Source of the DNA: Cycas panzhihuaensis
Lineage: Eukaryota > Cycadophyta
Direction: 5' to 3'
Length of the DNA: 64,000 nt
Assembly (NCBI GenBank): GCA_023213395.1
Contig: CM041465.1
Span: forward strand, 14,756,001-14,820,000
The stretch's first letter is position 1. Each line of letters opens with the position of its first letter. The notes beneath the pieces were generated by a model. It searched no databases, was not told the DNA's origin, and was given only the letters and a program-made list of their open reading frames with translations. Positions 22,831 to 33,136 of the stretch are shown piece after piece. A program made the position numbers and the translations under genes.

Positions 22831-23990
22831 AAAAACTCTTCTTCGCTACTGTTACTCTTTAAAAATTGATTACAATAATCTATGTGTTTTTGTGCTTGGC
22901 CCTCTTGACCCCAAAATTTTTTTCAGACAAAAATTTCTTCCAAAATTTGTTTTCCTTAAACTTGTGAAGGCTGGGAATTTGAAGTTATTTGCTCGCTTTT
23001 TCTTTCTTCCCAGTTCCTTGACAAATCGATGCATGCTTCCAACCTATAGCAAGGAGTTGATTCGGCTTCACCCTAGGCATTATGTAGCCAATTCATCATA
23101 TAAGATGATGATGCATTGCTAGGTAAGGTCAGTTACATTTGATATGCAATTTTCGAGCAAGGACTCACTGTGGGTTCCAATTTTACAGTTGTGGATGATG
23201 CTCATTCCTCATCTTCAATTTTCTCAATATGTGGTCCGTCCGAGCATAAAGGTAAAATGACAACCTTGCTGCTTGCTTTTAATGTGAATGTGAACTCCCC
23301 CAATTTTGGATCGCCTTAGTAGCCAACAACCAAGGTCTACCTAGTAATGATGGATAGGTCTTCCTTTTGTCCTGCATTCGAATCACAAAGTCCATCGGAT
23401 TGTAATCCTACTGATAACTAGGACATTCATTAAAGTACCCATTGGCCTAACCTGGAGTTAGTTTGCCGATCTTATCGAATAATCTAGGGTAACCAGTTTC
23501 CGCCTTCCTAGGTCTATCCAAGATGATTCTAGGAGCACATTAACTCTTGATCCTCCATCCACAATTGTCCTACATAGTGTGGTCCCAAAAATAACCATTA
23601 GAACTTTAAGATCTATTCCTTTATCATGAATGGCTCTCATCACTGGTTTTTCTATTTGATCTAGAATCAACTGTTGGAAATAACTGGCTTCCCACCATTT
23701 AAATACAACAGAAATGGGGACTAAAACTCCTAATTCTATCAATATATCTTTAATTGTTTAAAGCCTTTGCCATGTGTTCATACCTTCCTTTGGAAATTGT
23801 TTATCAGGAACCTATCTCCGTTTATATGTCTACCCCTTAAATCATTGGTCCTGTCACAATTCTTCTCGCTAGACTTCACCCATAGTATCCTCAAGGATCT
23901 TTACAGCTTCTTGAAGTCTTTGTTTTTTAATTATTGAATCCGAGAAGGTATCCTGCATAGGTGTTGTAGTCACTTTTCCACTCCATGTCT
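22831..23990 (-). pseudogene. Gy-X protease and linker
   Basis: The protease motif IVDGGSRVNVLLESSW lies at about 23565-23520, again D-G-G. The upstream pre-protease residues are TTLC-x-T. The linker between 23450 and 22830 is not conserved enough to read. Many stops. Confidence 0.6.
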
Positions 23991-25666
23991 ATAATTGAAC
24001 AGGCACTTCTTTATCTGGAATTACTACGACCTGATTTGTATTATGTGCTTTATTTTTTGGCCAGCTTATCCATTCATGATCAACTAGTCCACATTCTTCA
24101 CACAGATAAATTCGCCTCCTTTTTTCTCCAATGGACAATCTAATCTAAAGTGGCCCCATCTTTGACATAAGAAGCAACGAACTGGTTTTGTCTTTACTTT
24201 ATACTATTTTCCCGTCGTCTTCAGCTTCTCGAAAATTGCATTGCGAATCTCATTCTTAGGCCTGGAAAAACATTCCCACGTATTGTGGTTAGTTTTTTTG
24301 CAATATTCGCACCATGCCATATGCTCATTTTTTAAATGCCCTTGTTGATTGCAACGTGTGGGGCACCACACATTTTGTCGAGATTTTTCCAATTGTAGCC
24401 TAGCTAGTTTTGCATGCAATTTCTCCATCTTCTAGTTCTAGTGCATGTCAATGGATATTGATACCGATGGTTGTTGCTTTAATGCCTCCACTTCCTTTTT
24501 TAATGCTTCAATCTCTGGATTTGTCCCCTTTAGGGTACGTGACTTTGATTATACATTCCCCATGACTGCACTCCTCCCAGTGGTATATAGGAAGAAATGG
24601 GTCCTATCTTCTCGGCCTGTTGCATTGCCCATTGAGAATACGTTGTCTTCATCTAATTCTTGAATTTCAAAGCTACCTCTCGTACTTGTTCATAATTATT
24701 CAGTGGATGCAACATCACGTTGTCCCTCAATTATGGAATCAATCCCTATACAAAATATTTCATCGCCAACATGGGATTGATCGTCGTTATTGGCTACATT
24801 TTGTTCATAATGACCCCCATTCGCCCATCAAAATCATTCACCGATTCTCCCGGGTATTGCTTTATTTCTTCCAAGGCCTGAAAGATAGCTATGGGGTCTC
24901 TAAATTTCTAGAAGCGATCTAGAAATTGATCTTGTATCACCGTTATATACCAAGCAATTGTTGCTCCCCACAATGTAGAGAAAAATCAAGCTTTTATCTC
25001 CTCTAGGTCCATAATTCTTTTTATTTTCAACATATTCTTGAACAAGTCCAAATGGTCTCCCAGTTCTGTGGATCCATCAAATTGAATGTTTGAGAAGGCT
25101 AAATCATTTTGTACAATGATGTAAGGTTCTACTGCTCCTGTTCCACTTGCTTGGCCTATTCCCCTAACTAGTTGATTGTCGCTTCCTCCTGCATTGGTAA
25201 ACAATAATTGGTTTAAGGACGGTCCTCTGCCACCTAGATTTCCTCCTGGTGGTGAACTTCTGCCTCCTACGCTCCCTTTTAGGCTTGACATCATCGACTT
25301 GAAAAGAGGATTTAGAATATGGCTCAAGGGAGTTCTCACTTCCAGCCAATGGTGATTCCACCCTCTATTCATTGTGTTATATAGTTCTAATTCAATTGAA
25401 TTATTCTTATTTTCTTGAAATAATGTCTCTTCCAAAGGTTCCCCTTCAACCGATATTAATTCTTCACTTTTTCCTTTTTGTCCAGCTTCTAGTTCTAAAG
25501 GATCCTCTTCCACTGCATACCCTTCATCATCCACAGTTTGTGTCACTTTTCCTTTGATAGACTCTTCTATTATATTCGCTTGTTTATGTATTTCACCTTC
25601 TATATTCGATTTTCTTCTCCCTATCGAGTTGGCAAGTGGTTGCCTCTTCACTTGTTTCTTCAGCAT
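23991..25666 (-). pseudogene. gag: Gy-X gag
   Basis: Begins MLKKQVKRQP at 25666, with an acidic N-terminal third, then a Gly/Ser-rich stretch (about 25280-25140). The capsid follows, with IQFDGSTELGDHLDLFKNML and EEIKQYPGESVNDFDGRM. The CCHC knuckle CEYCKKTNHNTWEC (about 24320-24280) has correct spacing, with a second Cys-rich remnant upstream (CPTRCNQQGH) and another near 24090-24140. The first 226 codons are open and the rest is broken. Confidence 0.7.
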
Positions 25667-25828
25667 TACTACAAATCTAGGCTTCCTTACTCCAGCCTGG
25701 AGTCTGTCCTTCTCCCAACGCTCTCCACGTTCTCATCATGATTATGCTTCAACCCTGGGTAGCATGGAAGAGGTCCCAATTTCCCTACTCGGTCTTGCCC
25801 ATGATGACAATTTCTCCTTGGTTCATCT

Positions 25829-25842
25829 AGCAACGGAACCAA
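25829..25842 (-). other. Gy-X primer-binding-site-like sequence
   Basis: Minus strand TTGGTTCCGTTGC directly follows the CA end of the 5' LTR. The same word follows the LTRs of Gy-1, Gy-2 and Gy-3. It is the right place for the tRNA primer site. The matching tRNA was not determined. Confidence 0.6.
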
Positions 25843-26098
25843 TGTGTGTCTATACCTTACTCATTGCAACCAACGACATAATGAATAAAGCAAACACAAG
25901 AAATACATGATATGATGCAAAACATAATATTATTAATCAGGGAACTACGTCTGGTCCTCTCACAACCAGACGCAAACTCGACAGTCTACAAGAATCAGAC
26001 TAGCACATTAGGCCTATCAAAGCAAGAGAACCAAGTCCTGACAAACCAATATGTGTCTACACCTTGCTCATTGCAACCAATGACATAATGAATAAAGC
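25843..26098 (-). repeat. Gy-X 5' LTR, inner part with partial tandem duplication
   Basis: 25843-26040 is the first about 198 bases of the LTR edge (TGTGTGTCTATACC onward). Then AAACCAA and the same edge start again at 26041-26098 (TATGTGTCTACACC). That second copy continues beyond Gy-3 at 57533. The short AAACCAA resembles the inner end of the primer site, so the duplicated unit spans a primer-site/LTR junction. Confidence 0.75.
26094..26098. repeat. Target-site duplication of Gy-3, left copy (AAAGC)
   Basis: AAAGC here is repeated exactly at 57528-57532. Both copies lie within matching Gy-X LTR sequence (AATAAAGCAAGCAC in the intact LTR at 16520). Confidence 0.9.
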
Positions 26099-26931
26099 TG
26101 TTGACTTAGGTTTCCCACTACACTTGTGGGAAGGGTACACTTGTCAAGGTTACACAGGTTATAGTCTAGTTTAGGACACAGTCAACATCATTATCCACAT
26201 ATATCTCACAGTTTATTCTTGTTTCCACATGATTATATATCACAACAAAGACGATGATCGTAGATCAACACATATTCCACATTCAGTCCTTGCAAACACA
26301 GAGAATACACAATTTCCACGTAACTCTTATTTTATTAAGCAATAGTTCTTTTACACAAGGTCTTTGGAATGCATTCCTGTGCATTCGACCTCATACATTC
26401 ACTCTGTCACATGCGTACCCAGGAGGTACCCATCAAAATACACGGCTTTAGGCTTCTATCATGCCTACTGGTCTTCGTACCAATGCGTACTGGTATACTT
26501 GGCTCTCACCCTAACCGAATGGTCCTTGGGAAGCCTCATAAATACACTCCTTGGTGTCCTTTGGTCAAGGGTTATGGTACTGTCATAACTGTACCTTCGA
26601 TCAAGCGTACCTCTTCCTAACCATTGGTTAGTTTCCTTAATCGGCTGTCTTAACTCATCCGCACGTCTGCATATACGCCCCGACGTCATCTCGGGCTCCC
26701 TTCGCCCGGTCTTCTCATGCATACCATTCCTGTTTGCTTGCGTTACGCACGGAGGTGCGTATCGTGTTATGCACTTTACCAGGTACGCACCTGTCATACA
26801 TACCCAGAATGTTGAATTCTTTGCTTTTTGCTGCATACGTACCTTTGTACGGTCCGTACCTGCACAGTCCAAGGATACTCAGCCTCTCTCTGGTCTGCCC
26901 ATAGCCCAACGTGTCACATTATGCTCCAACA
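26099..26931 (-). repeat. Gy-3 3' LTR
   Basis: Minus-strand TGTTGGAGCA...AGTCAACA, 833 bases, closely matching 56708-57527. It carries an AATAAA-type signal (TTTATTAAGCAATA on the plus strand, about 26330-26343). A palindrome GTACGGTCCGTAC lies at 26847-26859. Confidence 0.95.
26536..26544 (-). promoter_or_regulatory. TATA-like box in Gy-3 LTR
   Basis: Minus strand TATTTATGAG in the middle of the LTR, about 390 bases from its start. The same place in the 5' LTR reads TATTTATGAG (57153 region). Position and sequence fit a core promoter but nothing more supports it. Confidence 0.35.
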
Positions 26932-27015
26932 TCTATCTCGGGTCAACATGAAGGGTTTGAGCATCCTTGCTCAACAAAATTTTCAAAATTTGGGGTATTC
27001 CTCCCCCTCCCCTTC

Positions 27016-28100
27016 TCAAGGCTGCTCTTGCGGCCGCTGTCTTGTGGCCAGAATTTCTTCATTGATTTGGGTCAGTGTGGCAATTATTGCATCTTTTTCT
27101 TTAAGTTTTTCCTGAAGGGCTGATATTTCTGCCTTGTACCCTTCTTCCATGTCCATAATTAGCTGTATGATCTGACTAGATTTATTATCTGTCAGGGGTG
27201 GTACTGATGTCTCTCCCATTTCCATTACGGGTGGAAAGTCTTCCCATTCTTCTAGAGAAGGTTCTACTTCTTCTGCCTCTGCTGGTTCTTCCTCATCCTT
27301 CTTTCTTTTGCAACTTTTCCTTATGGTTTGCTTAGCCCGATGAGGAATGGGTGTCCCAGGGGTTTGCTGTAACCATTTAAGAACCTTACTCATTTATTTT
27401 TGTACCCTCCTTTTCACTTCTTGATTCTGTGTTGTATCTGGAAATTCAGTCACCCACCTTTTAATAAGTGGTTCTTTTGGAGAAGTGGTTGTTTTCACCA
27501 ATTGTACATTTGGACATTGATAAAACAGGATAGCTGGCAATAATGAAGGGTGGCAAAGAGGATGAGCCATTATTTCCTAAATTTGTTGCCGCATGTCATC
27601 TGCCAGGAATTCTGACCAATCCATTTTCTCTCCATCGCGAATCTTCAATAGTATTGGCATCATTCCCCCTGGAATGTATGTATATTTTCTCTTTGATAAA
27701 AACCCAGAATTAATAACTTTTGCTATCCACTGTAATCGGATGTCTTTTATGTCTGCCACACAGATTCCACCTGAAGTTAGTGGTGTGTTTTCTTGGCAGA
27801 ACTCCTTTAACCATAGCTCACGGTCCACTTCCGAGCGTTGGTTGCTGTGGGTACTTCCCCTTCGTTGGGAAGTCCTGTTATCAGCTACACAATCTCTACA
27901 TCAAGTTTAATTTTGCTCATGTCCTTTTTTAATTCTGCTAAAATGCTTTCCATAATTTCTGGGTCGTAGTACATAGGGTTACAGTATATGTACTCTCCCC
28001 AAGCAGCTTGCTTGATTTTTGCCTAAAATTAAGAGGGTAATGCTTCGAGGTCCTTCTTTAATCTGGGTATAAAAGTCTCCTGACAACTTGCTGTCCTCAT
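27016..28100 (-). pseudogene. Gy-3 extra 3' ORF (about 361 codons)
   Basis: Starts at the conserved ATG 28100 (MRTASCQE) and ends at 27016. The middle part (27828-27577) reads LQWIAKVINSGFLSKRKYTY and MMPILLKIRDGEKMDWSEFLAD. A His-Pro motif and LLPAILFYQCP follow. The C-terminal part (27393-27016) is open: a basic KSCKRKKDEEE cluster, an acidic stretch, and a helix GYKAEISALQEKLKEKDAI with heptad spacing (coiled coil). One frameshift near 27840 and a few stops break it. No enzyme motif is visible. It lies between the palindrome array and the 3' LTR, the place of env-like genes in some plant elements. Function unknown. Confidence 0.8.
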
Positions 28101-28314
28101 GCTGGCTATGGGATTCCAGAGAGAAAACCGAAATAACCTGGAATATGGATACGAACCCTACGTGGGTACCTTTGCCAGTATGGTTACTATTTTCTGGACT
28201 TATACTCACTGATTTGAGGCTGAATTTCGTCCTTCTGTCTCCTTGGATCGCAAGGGCTTTCCTTGGCTGCTTGCTGTTGAGAATCCGGACGAAATTATGC
28301 TCGATTTCCTATTG

Positions 28315-28319
28315 CATAT
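28315..28319. repeat. Target-site duplication of Gy-1, left copy (decayed)
   Basis: CATAT here, CGTAC at 49205-49209. The two differences are G to A and C to T, as expected from cytosine deamination. The flanks are Gy-3 sequence on both sides: pol 3' region on the right, upstream of the extra ORF on the left. Confidence 0.6.
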
Positions 28320-28389
28320 TGTTGGAGTCTAAAGTGATCCAATGGCTGTGTGAGGACCAGAGGTAGGTCAGATAACCTGAGTTGTGCAG

Positions 28390-28402
28390 GTACGGACCGT
28401 AC
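28390..28402. promoter_or_regulatory. Palindrome GTACGG-A-CCGTAC in LTR U3
   Basis: A perfect inverted repeat with one central base, within the context TGTGCAGGTACGG shared by the Gy-1, Gy-2 and Gy-3 LTRs although the surrounding U3 is diverged. It is one base off in the Gy-1 3' LTR (48470 region). Conservation against a diverged background suggests a protein-binding site, but that is inference. Confidence 0.45.
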
Positions 28403-28901
28403 GGAGGTACGCACAAGGCAAAACGGCAAAGAAATCGGCGTGCAGGTGCACGTATGACACGTGCGTGCACGAAGCAGTACATATGTGGTCACGTACCAGC
28501 GGCGAGCGAGCGAAGCGGCGATGCGCATGACTCAAAGGGACGGTGAAGACTGTTGAGGTGCTAGACGTACGTACGGACGTACGGACACAAAGGGTGATTA
28601 ATCAAGTGCTAAACAAGTGATTAGTGAAAGTGCGTATGGTGAAGAGGGGTTATGACGGTCATAACCCTTGACCAAAAGGTACCAACATGAGTACTTAAGG
28701 AGGTACGCATGATTCACCAGGTTAGGGTGAGAGCCGATTATCACAGGTACGCAAAGGTGCAAGAGCCAGTACGTATGACAACCACTTGGAGCATCATTGT
28801 ATGATAAGTACCATCTGGGTACGCATATGTAACAAAAGGGCATCTGACTTTGGAATGCAGGGAATGCATTCCAGCCTCTGTGTAAATTGACTTGATTACT
28901 T

Positions 28902-28907
28902 AATAAA
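28902..28907 (+). terminator. Polyadenylation signal in Gy-1 LTR
   Basis: AATAAA, conserved at 48976-48981 in the 3' LTR and at matching places in Gy-2 and Gy-3. It lies downstream of the U3 motif region, so it could serve as the element's poly(A) signal. Confidence 0.5.
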
Positions 28908-29131
28908 AGGAAGAGTTACGTGGAAAATGGTGTATTCTCTGTGTTGTGATGATAATTTGCTAAGTATGTATTGATTTACATCTTCTTTGTGTACCATTGT
29001 GGTGTAATTCTGTGAAATATATGTGGAATGTATGTGAATGACCATGTTGACAGTATCCTGAACTAGACTATAGCGCTGTGTAACCTTGACAAGTGTATTG
29101 ATCCCACAAGGGTGGAATCTAGCAGTCAACA

Positions 29132-29145
29132 TTGGTTCCGTTGCC
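29132..29145 (+). other. Gy-1 primer-binding-site-like sequence
   Basis: TTGGTTCCGTTGCC directly after the LTR's CA end. Gy-2 (TTGGTTTCGTTGC), Gy-3 (TTGGTTCTATTGC) and Gy-X share it. The word resembles the TGGCGCCGTTGCC-type primer sites of some plant gypsy elements but the primer tRNA was not established. Confidence 0.65.
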
Positions 29146-29269
29146 TACGTCCGCTGAGGAGGGACAGGGCCTAGGAGTTTCAAAGAAAAGAATGTGTAAA
29201 GGGCAGAGGACCCTGGCTGCCGTCGTGATGGCGGGCTGTAACTAAGCCACCCGTGACGGGGACCTTCCA

Positions 29270-31080
29270 ATGCCACCTAAGAGGCCTTCAAGGTCGGAAG
29301 AGCCCCAGAAGGATACTTCACCCAAGGAAAAGGAGACCTGCAGACAAAGGGCACTAAGATGGTCAAAAGAATCAAAACTCAGAAGGGCGAGGAGGTTAAG
29401 TTTACAAAACACGAGACTAAGGGACAATCCGTTGAAGGATCTGAGGCAAGTGGAGACCAAACACCTCAGGAGGAGGAAACTCATGGTGAACGCATGGTAT
29501 TGACACCAGCCCCAATCAGAGATGATTTGTTTAGCTTGAGGCGAAGGGAAACCAAAAGTGGATGAAAACGTCAAGAAACTTTAAAAGAGGGAAGTATACG
29601 GTGGAGGACGGCAGAAGGACCTAGGTGACAGCGATAAGAAGGCGGAGGAAGGTCCCTCGGCATATTGGGAGAATAAGCTAACGAGACAGCTTTTCGAAGA
29701 TTCGACAAAAAGGGGTTCTGATCAATCTTATATTACGGTAACACCATTGACGATACAAGTTCCAGGTGTAGTGGAACCGATACATATCAAAACTCCATTC
29801 AAGAATCCGCTATTTGGGAAAGATACTACAACGGTAGGCACTCCCAGTGCATCCCCGAAGGAGGGAAGAAAGGAAAAATCACCATTAGGTGGGGGACAGT
29901 TGCAATCTCCCAAAATGGACGACTATAGAGACTTTGGGAAACTAATTTTTAATGATACTTCAAATGCAGCAGAGCATGTGTATCTATTTCAGAGTCTTAT
30001 TGATGTAAAAAAGATTACAGACAAAGACGAAATTAAAGCACGATTCACCTGTACATTGAGAGGAGTACCCTTGGCGTGGTACAAGGAAACAAATAAGAAT
30101 GAGCCATGGGTAAAGCTTAAGAAAGCATTCGAGGAGAGATTTCAGAAATTTTGCAGTAATGAAGCAGTGGAAATTGCGTTAAGAGAGATCAGACAAAGGC
30201 CGAGAGAATCCGTCCTAACTTACATTAGCAGAATGAAAATCATTGCGGCAAGCATGATCAATGAGACAATAACAGATCACAATATGAAGAATTACTTTGT
30301 AAGAGGGTTGAATGAAAAGTTGCGAGCCATGATGCATGCTCATCCACTGAAATCATTTAAGAATGCTCAAGATCTAGCATTAGATTTTGAAATGGAAATG
30401 GACGCACAAGCGGGAGGACAAGACTCCTTGCTGCTGAGATTACAGGATGAGATTAGAGAACTGAAGCAAAATCAGTACAACCGACCCTTCTGCCAGGTAG
30501 GGGTAGCAGAAGAGGAATCGGAGTTGGAGGCATTAAGAAAAGAGGTGGCCAGATTGAAAATTAGAAATAACCGTGAAGAAGAGGAAACACTAAAAAAGAA
30601 AGAGCACGCCGGAAGAGTAACCAAGTGGTGCCACATTTGCGAAGAGAACTCACATACCACCAGGGAATGTGATTTGAATTTAAAAAATAGTGCGTTGCAC
30701 CAACAAGAGAAATGGTGCCATATATGTGACGTGGACACACATACAACTAAGGATTGTTTCTACAGTCCCAGGGGAAAAGCATTCAGAGGACGAGGTCGGG
30801 GAAGGGGAGGCAACCCACCTCGGAACGTGTATACAACGAGGGGCGCACCAGAACCCTCAAGGAAAAAATCGCCAATGGGGAGATGCCTTGTCTGTCTACA
30901 TTTTGGGCCCTAGAAGTCAGAATGCCCAACAAAGCGGTGAATACTGACGAGCCGTCAGATATGTAATGCTGTGGCCCAAGTGACCACAAAACAGAGGATT
31001 GCAAAGGGAAAGCCAAAGCAACCAACCTAATAACAATCATACCGGAGACGAAAAATGTCAAACTACAAAATAAACAAAAA
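29270..31080 (+). pseudogene. gag: Gy-1 gag with four zinc knuckles
   Basis: Starts MPPKRPSRSE at ATG 29270. The same start occurs in Gy-2 and Gy-3. The capsid module (29917-30400) has FGKLIFNDTSNAAEHVYLFQ, LRGVPLAWYKE, FEERF, ESVLTYISRM and FVRGLNEKLR. It is followed by a helical Glu/Arg stretch. Knuckle 1 (30629-30670, CHICEENSHTTREC) and knuckle 2 (30716-30757, CHICDVDTHTTKDC) precede an RG-rich segment (FRGRGRGRGGN, 30781-30815). Knuckle 3 (30883-30923, stop at 30911) and knuckle 4 (30966-31008, CCGPSDHKTEDC) follow. Frameshifts lie near 29480, 29600 and 30930. The 388-codon frame 29747-30913 is open. Confidence 0.85.
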
Positions 31081-31086
31081 GAGAAA

Positions 31087-31899
31087 TTGAATGAAGGATA
31101 TCCGGATCCACCGACAGAAATGGATCGATATAGAAAAGCGAAACAAGTGTTAGATGACCTAGTCCGGGAGGAGAATGTATTACCAATGGGTAAACCGGAA
31201 ACTAAATACGTCTATGTACGAAAAAATAAACAAAAGGAACAAGAAAATCTACCGAAAGAACTTAAGGCAAAACCCCAAATGGTGCAAATGGAAGAGCTTT
31301 TTAAAGGATTGCCAGCAGAGGATATTCCCAGAATGTTGCTATTAATGGAAAATTTGGTAAAACGGTTACAATTAACTATTCCTCCGTGCCAAGTTATTGA
31401 TTGGATCAAAGGAGGAGTGTTACAAAAAGGAATCACCAAGAGTTGGAAGCAAATCATACCATCATTCAACATGGATCCGATGGTAACCGTGTCAGTCTTG
31501 GGGGAAACATTCCCACGGGTAATTGTTGATGGAGGCGCAGTAGTGAACGTGTTACCAGCTGCAACATGGCGTAGATTGGGAAGCCCGAAGCTGGAAGCGG
31601 CGACCTATTCGCTAAAATTGGCCAACGAACTATTGGTACGACCCATGGGCAGACTAGCCAATATCAAAGTAGACGTGGCAGGGATAGTGGTGCGAATCGA
31701 CTTCACGATTGTGAAAATAGAGAAAGGAACAACACCCTATCCAGCACTATTGGGAAGGCCATGGTTGTATAAAACGCAATGCCTGCGGAATTGGAAAAAC
31801 GTAACCTTCACTCTATCAGATAGTGGCAACAAAGTGGTATTGCCAATGCTGGGAAGAAGCTCGATTGAAATGATTCCAGATGAAGGATCCAAAGACTAG
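31087..31899 (+). pseudogene. Gy-1 aspartic protease region
   Basis: A 270-codon open frame. The pre-protease segment has EEN-LPMGKPETKYVYVRKNKQ and LLLMENLVKRLQLTIP. The protease has IVDGGAVVNVLPAATWRRLGSP (about 31521-31585), LKLANELL and LLGRPWLYKTQCLRNW, then VVLPMLGRSS. The catalytic triplet is D-G-G. In gypsy elements this enzyme cuts the Gag-Pol polyprotein. The frame ends at a stop after DEGSKD, where Gy-2 and Gy-3 continue with STTV. Confidence 0.85.
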
Positions 31900-32037
31900 C
31901 GATGCGACACAACATTCTCTTCCATTGGGGAAGAACATATCTACCATACAGCAGAAGAACCCACCACATCAAATAATCACCAGCGAGAAGAACCGTGATT
32001 CGGGGAGATATACAACTCTTCTGACGACGAACACGGT

Positions 32038-33136
32038 ATGAGGTTCGTGGATTACTGGCTTCAGGATGCGTATGAAGTAAACTCTTATTCTTATAGGTGT
32101 AATTTGTTATCTAAATGTGTATCTACAAACATTGATAATAATTCAGATTCTTTTGAATATATGCTGACTAACGATAATTTAAAAATTGATAACAACCTAG
32201 ACCAACAAACCCTTAGTTTACCTAATAATTTTCGTAGTTTTTTTGTAGTTAATAGTAATCCTGACATCCCATCTACTTGATGGGTCTTGAGGTAGATTCC
32301 TACCCCCCTTATTACAACCTGAGGAAGGAAGTAATATTCCTTCCTCCTCTTCCTTAGAGGTACACCCACCCAGCCACAGATCTCTTCCAACCATTGGCGC
32401 CAAAACTGGGGAAATGGAAGGAGGATTGCTAGTAAGTATTTCTAGCGATTCCGGTCTAGATAGTAGAGTCATTATCCCAGAGGAAACAAACCATCACATC
32501 TACATTGGGAACTATGTTAAACCATTCTATGGGGAGCAGTTATATGGGACTACCTATTTAACGCATTGTGTCGAGTATTGGATGGATCATGGGATTGGGA
32601 TAAAACCCAATGGCAACAGGACTTAGTCCTAACCTTACGGGGAAAAGCTTGGTACTGGTACCTATCCCACCAAGCCACTCTTAGGAGTTGGCAAGAATTA
32701 CAAACGATATTTCGAATACGGTTCGATCATCCAACCCAACTAACCATTCCAGTATTCTACGTAGGTCACAATCCTAGGAAACATATACAGAATTGTAAAC
32801 AAAAATGGAAATCTTTAAGTATACCTAAACTGAATTGGCCCAACTATTGCTACCACACCTTGGGGAGAGTAGCGAAGGACTAGTTCCTAGGGAAGGAACA
32901 AAAATTAGATATAACTTGGGGAAACCTAAAGAAATCCTTCATAAAAACCTTTAAGCATACTTCGGATAACAAAGAAATAAACAAAATCCTAAAACATATT
33001 AGAGTAATGAGTATAAAATTAGAACAACACCTAACAAATCAGGAAGAGGTAGAGTCTATGCATAGTGAAGAAGAAGAGGTTATGAATTATCCTGCAGAGT
33101 TTAAAGAATTCAATGTCGGAGAAAGAAAGCTAGAAG
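32038..33136 (+). pseudogene. Gy-1 linker and second Gag-like module
   Basis: The linker starts MRFVDYWLQDAYEVNS and RCNLLSKC, a block kept in all copies. After a Ser/Pro-rich stretch the module (32480-33060) reads YGEQLYGTTYLTHCVEYW, LVLTLRGKAWYWYLSHQATL, SWQELQTIFRIRFDHP, HTLGRVAKD and LKKSFIKTFKH. This repeats the capsid pattern of gag (LRGVPLAWY ... FEERF) with different sequence. It is followed by an acidic region and then RT. Frameshifts near 32285 and 32600, stop at 32881. Confidence 0.75.

Larger units (their letters stand above)
28320..29131 (+). repeat. Gy-1 5' LTR
   Basis: TGTTGGAGTC...AGTCAACA. The first 100 bases include the palindrome GTACGGACCGTAC (28390-28402) and GAGGTACGCAC. 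Many further GTACG words follow (for example 28566-28585). AATAAA at 28902-28907 is in the conserved context ACTTAATAAAAGGAAGAGTT also present in the 3' LTR. Confidence 0.95.

Noticed and set aside
26254-27123. Several open frames on both strands within the Gy-3 LTR
   Set aside because: They lie wholly inside an LTR defined by its partner at 56708-57527 and have no domain.
28390-28402. GTACGGACCGTAC as terminal inverted repeat of a small DNA transposon
   Set aside because: It occurs once per LTR at a fixed place and has no partner or target duplication around it.
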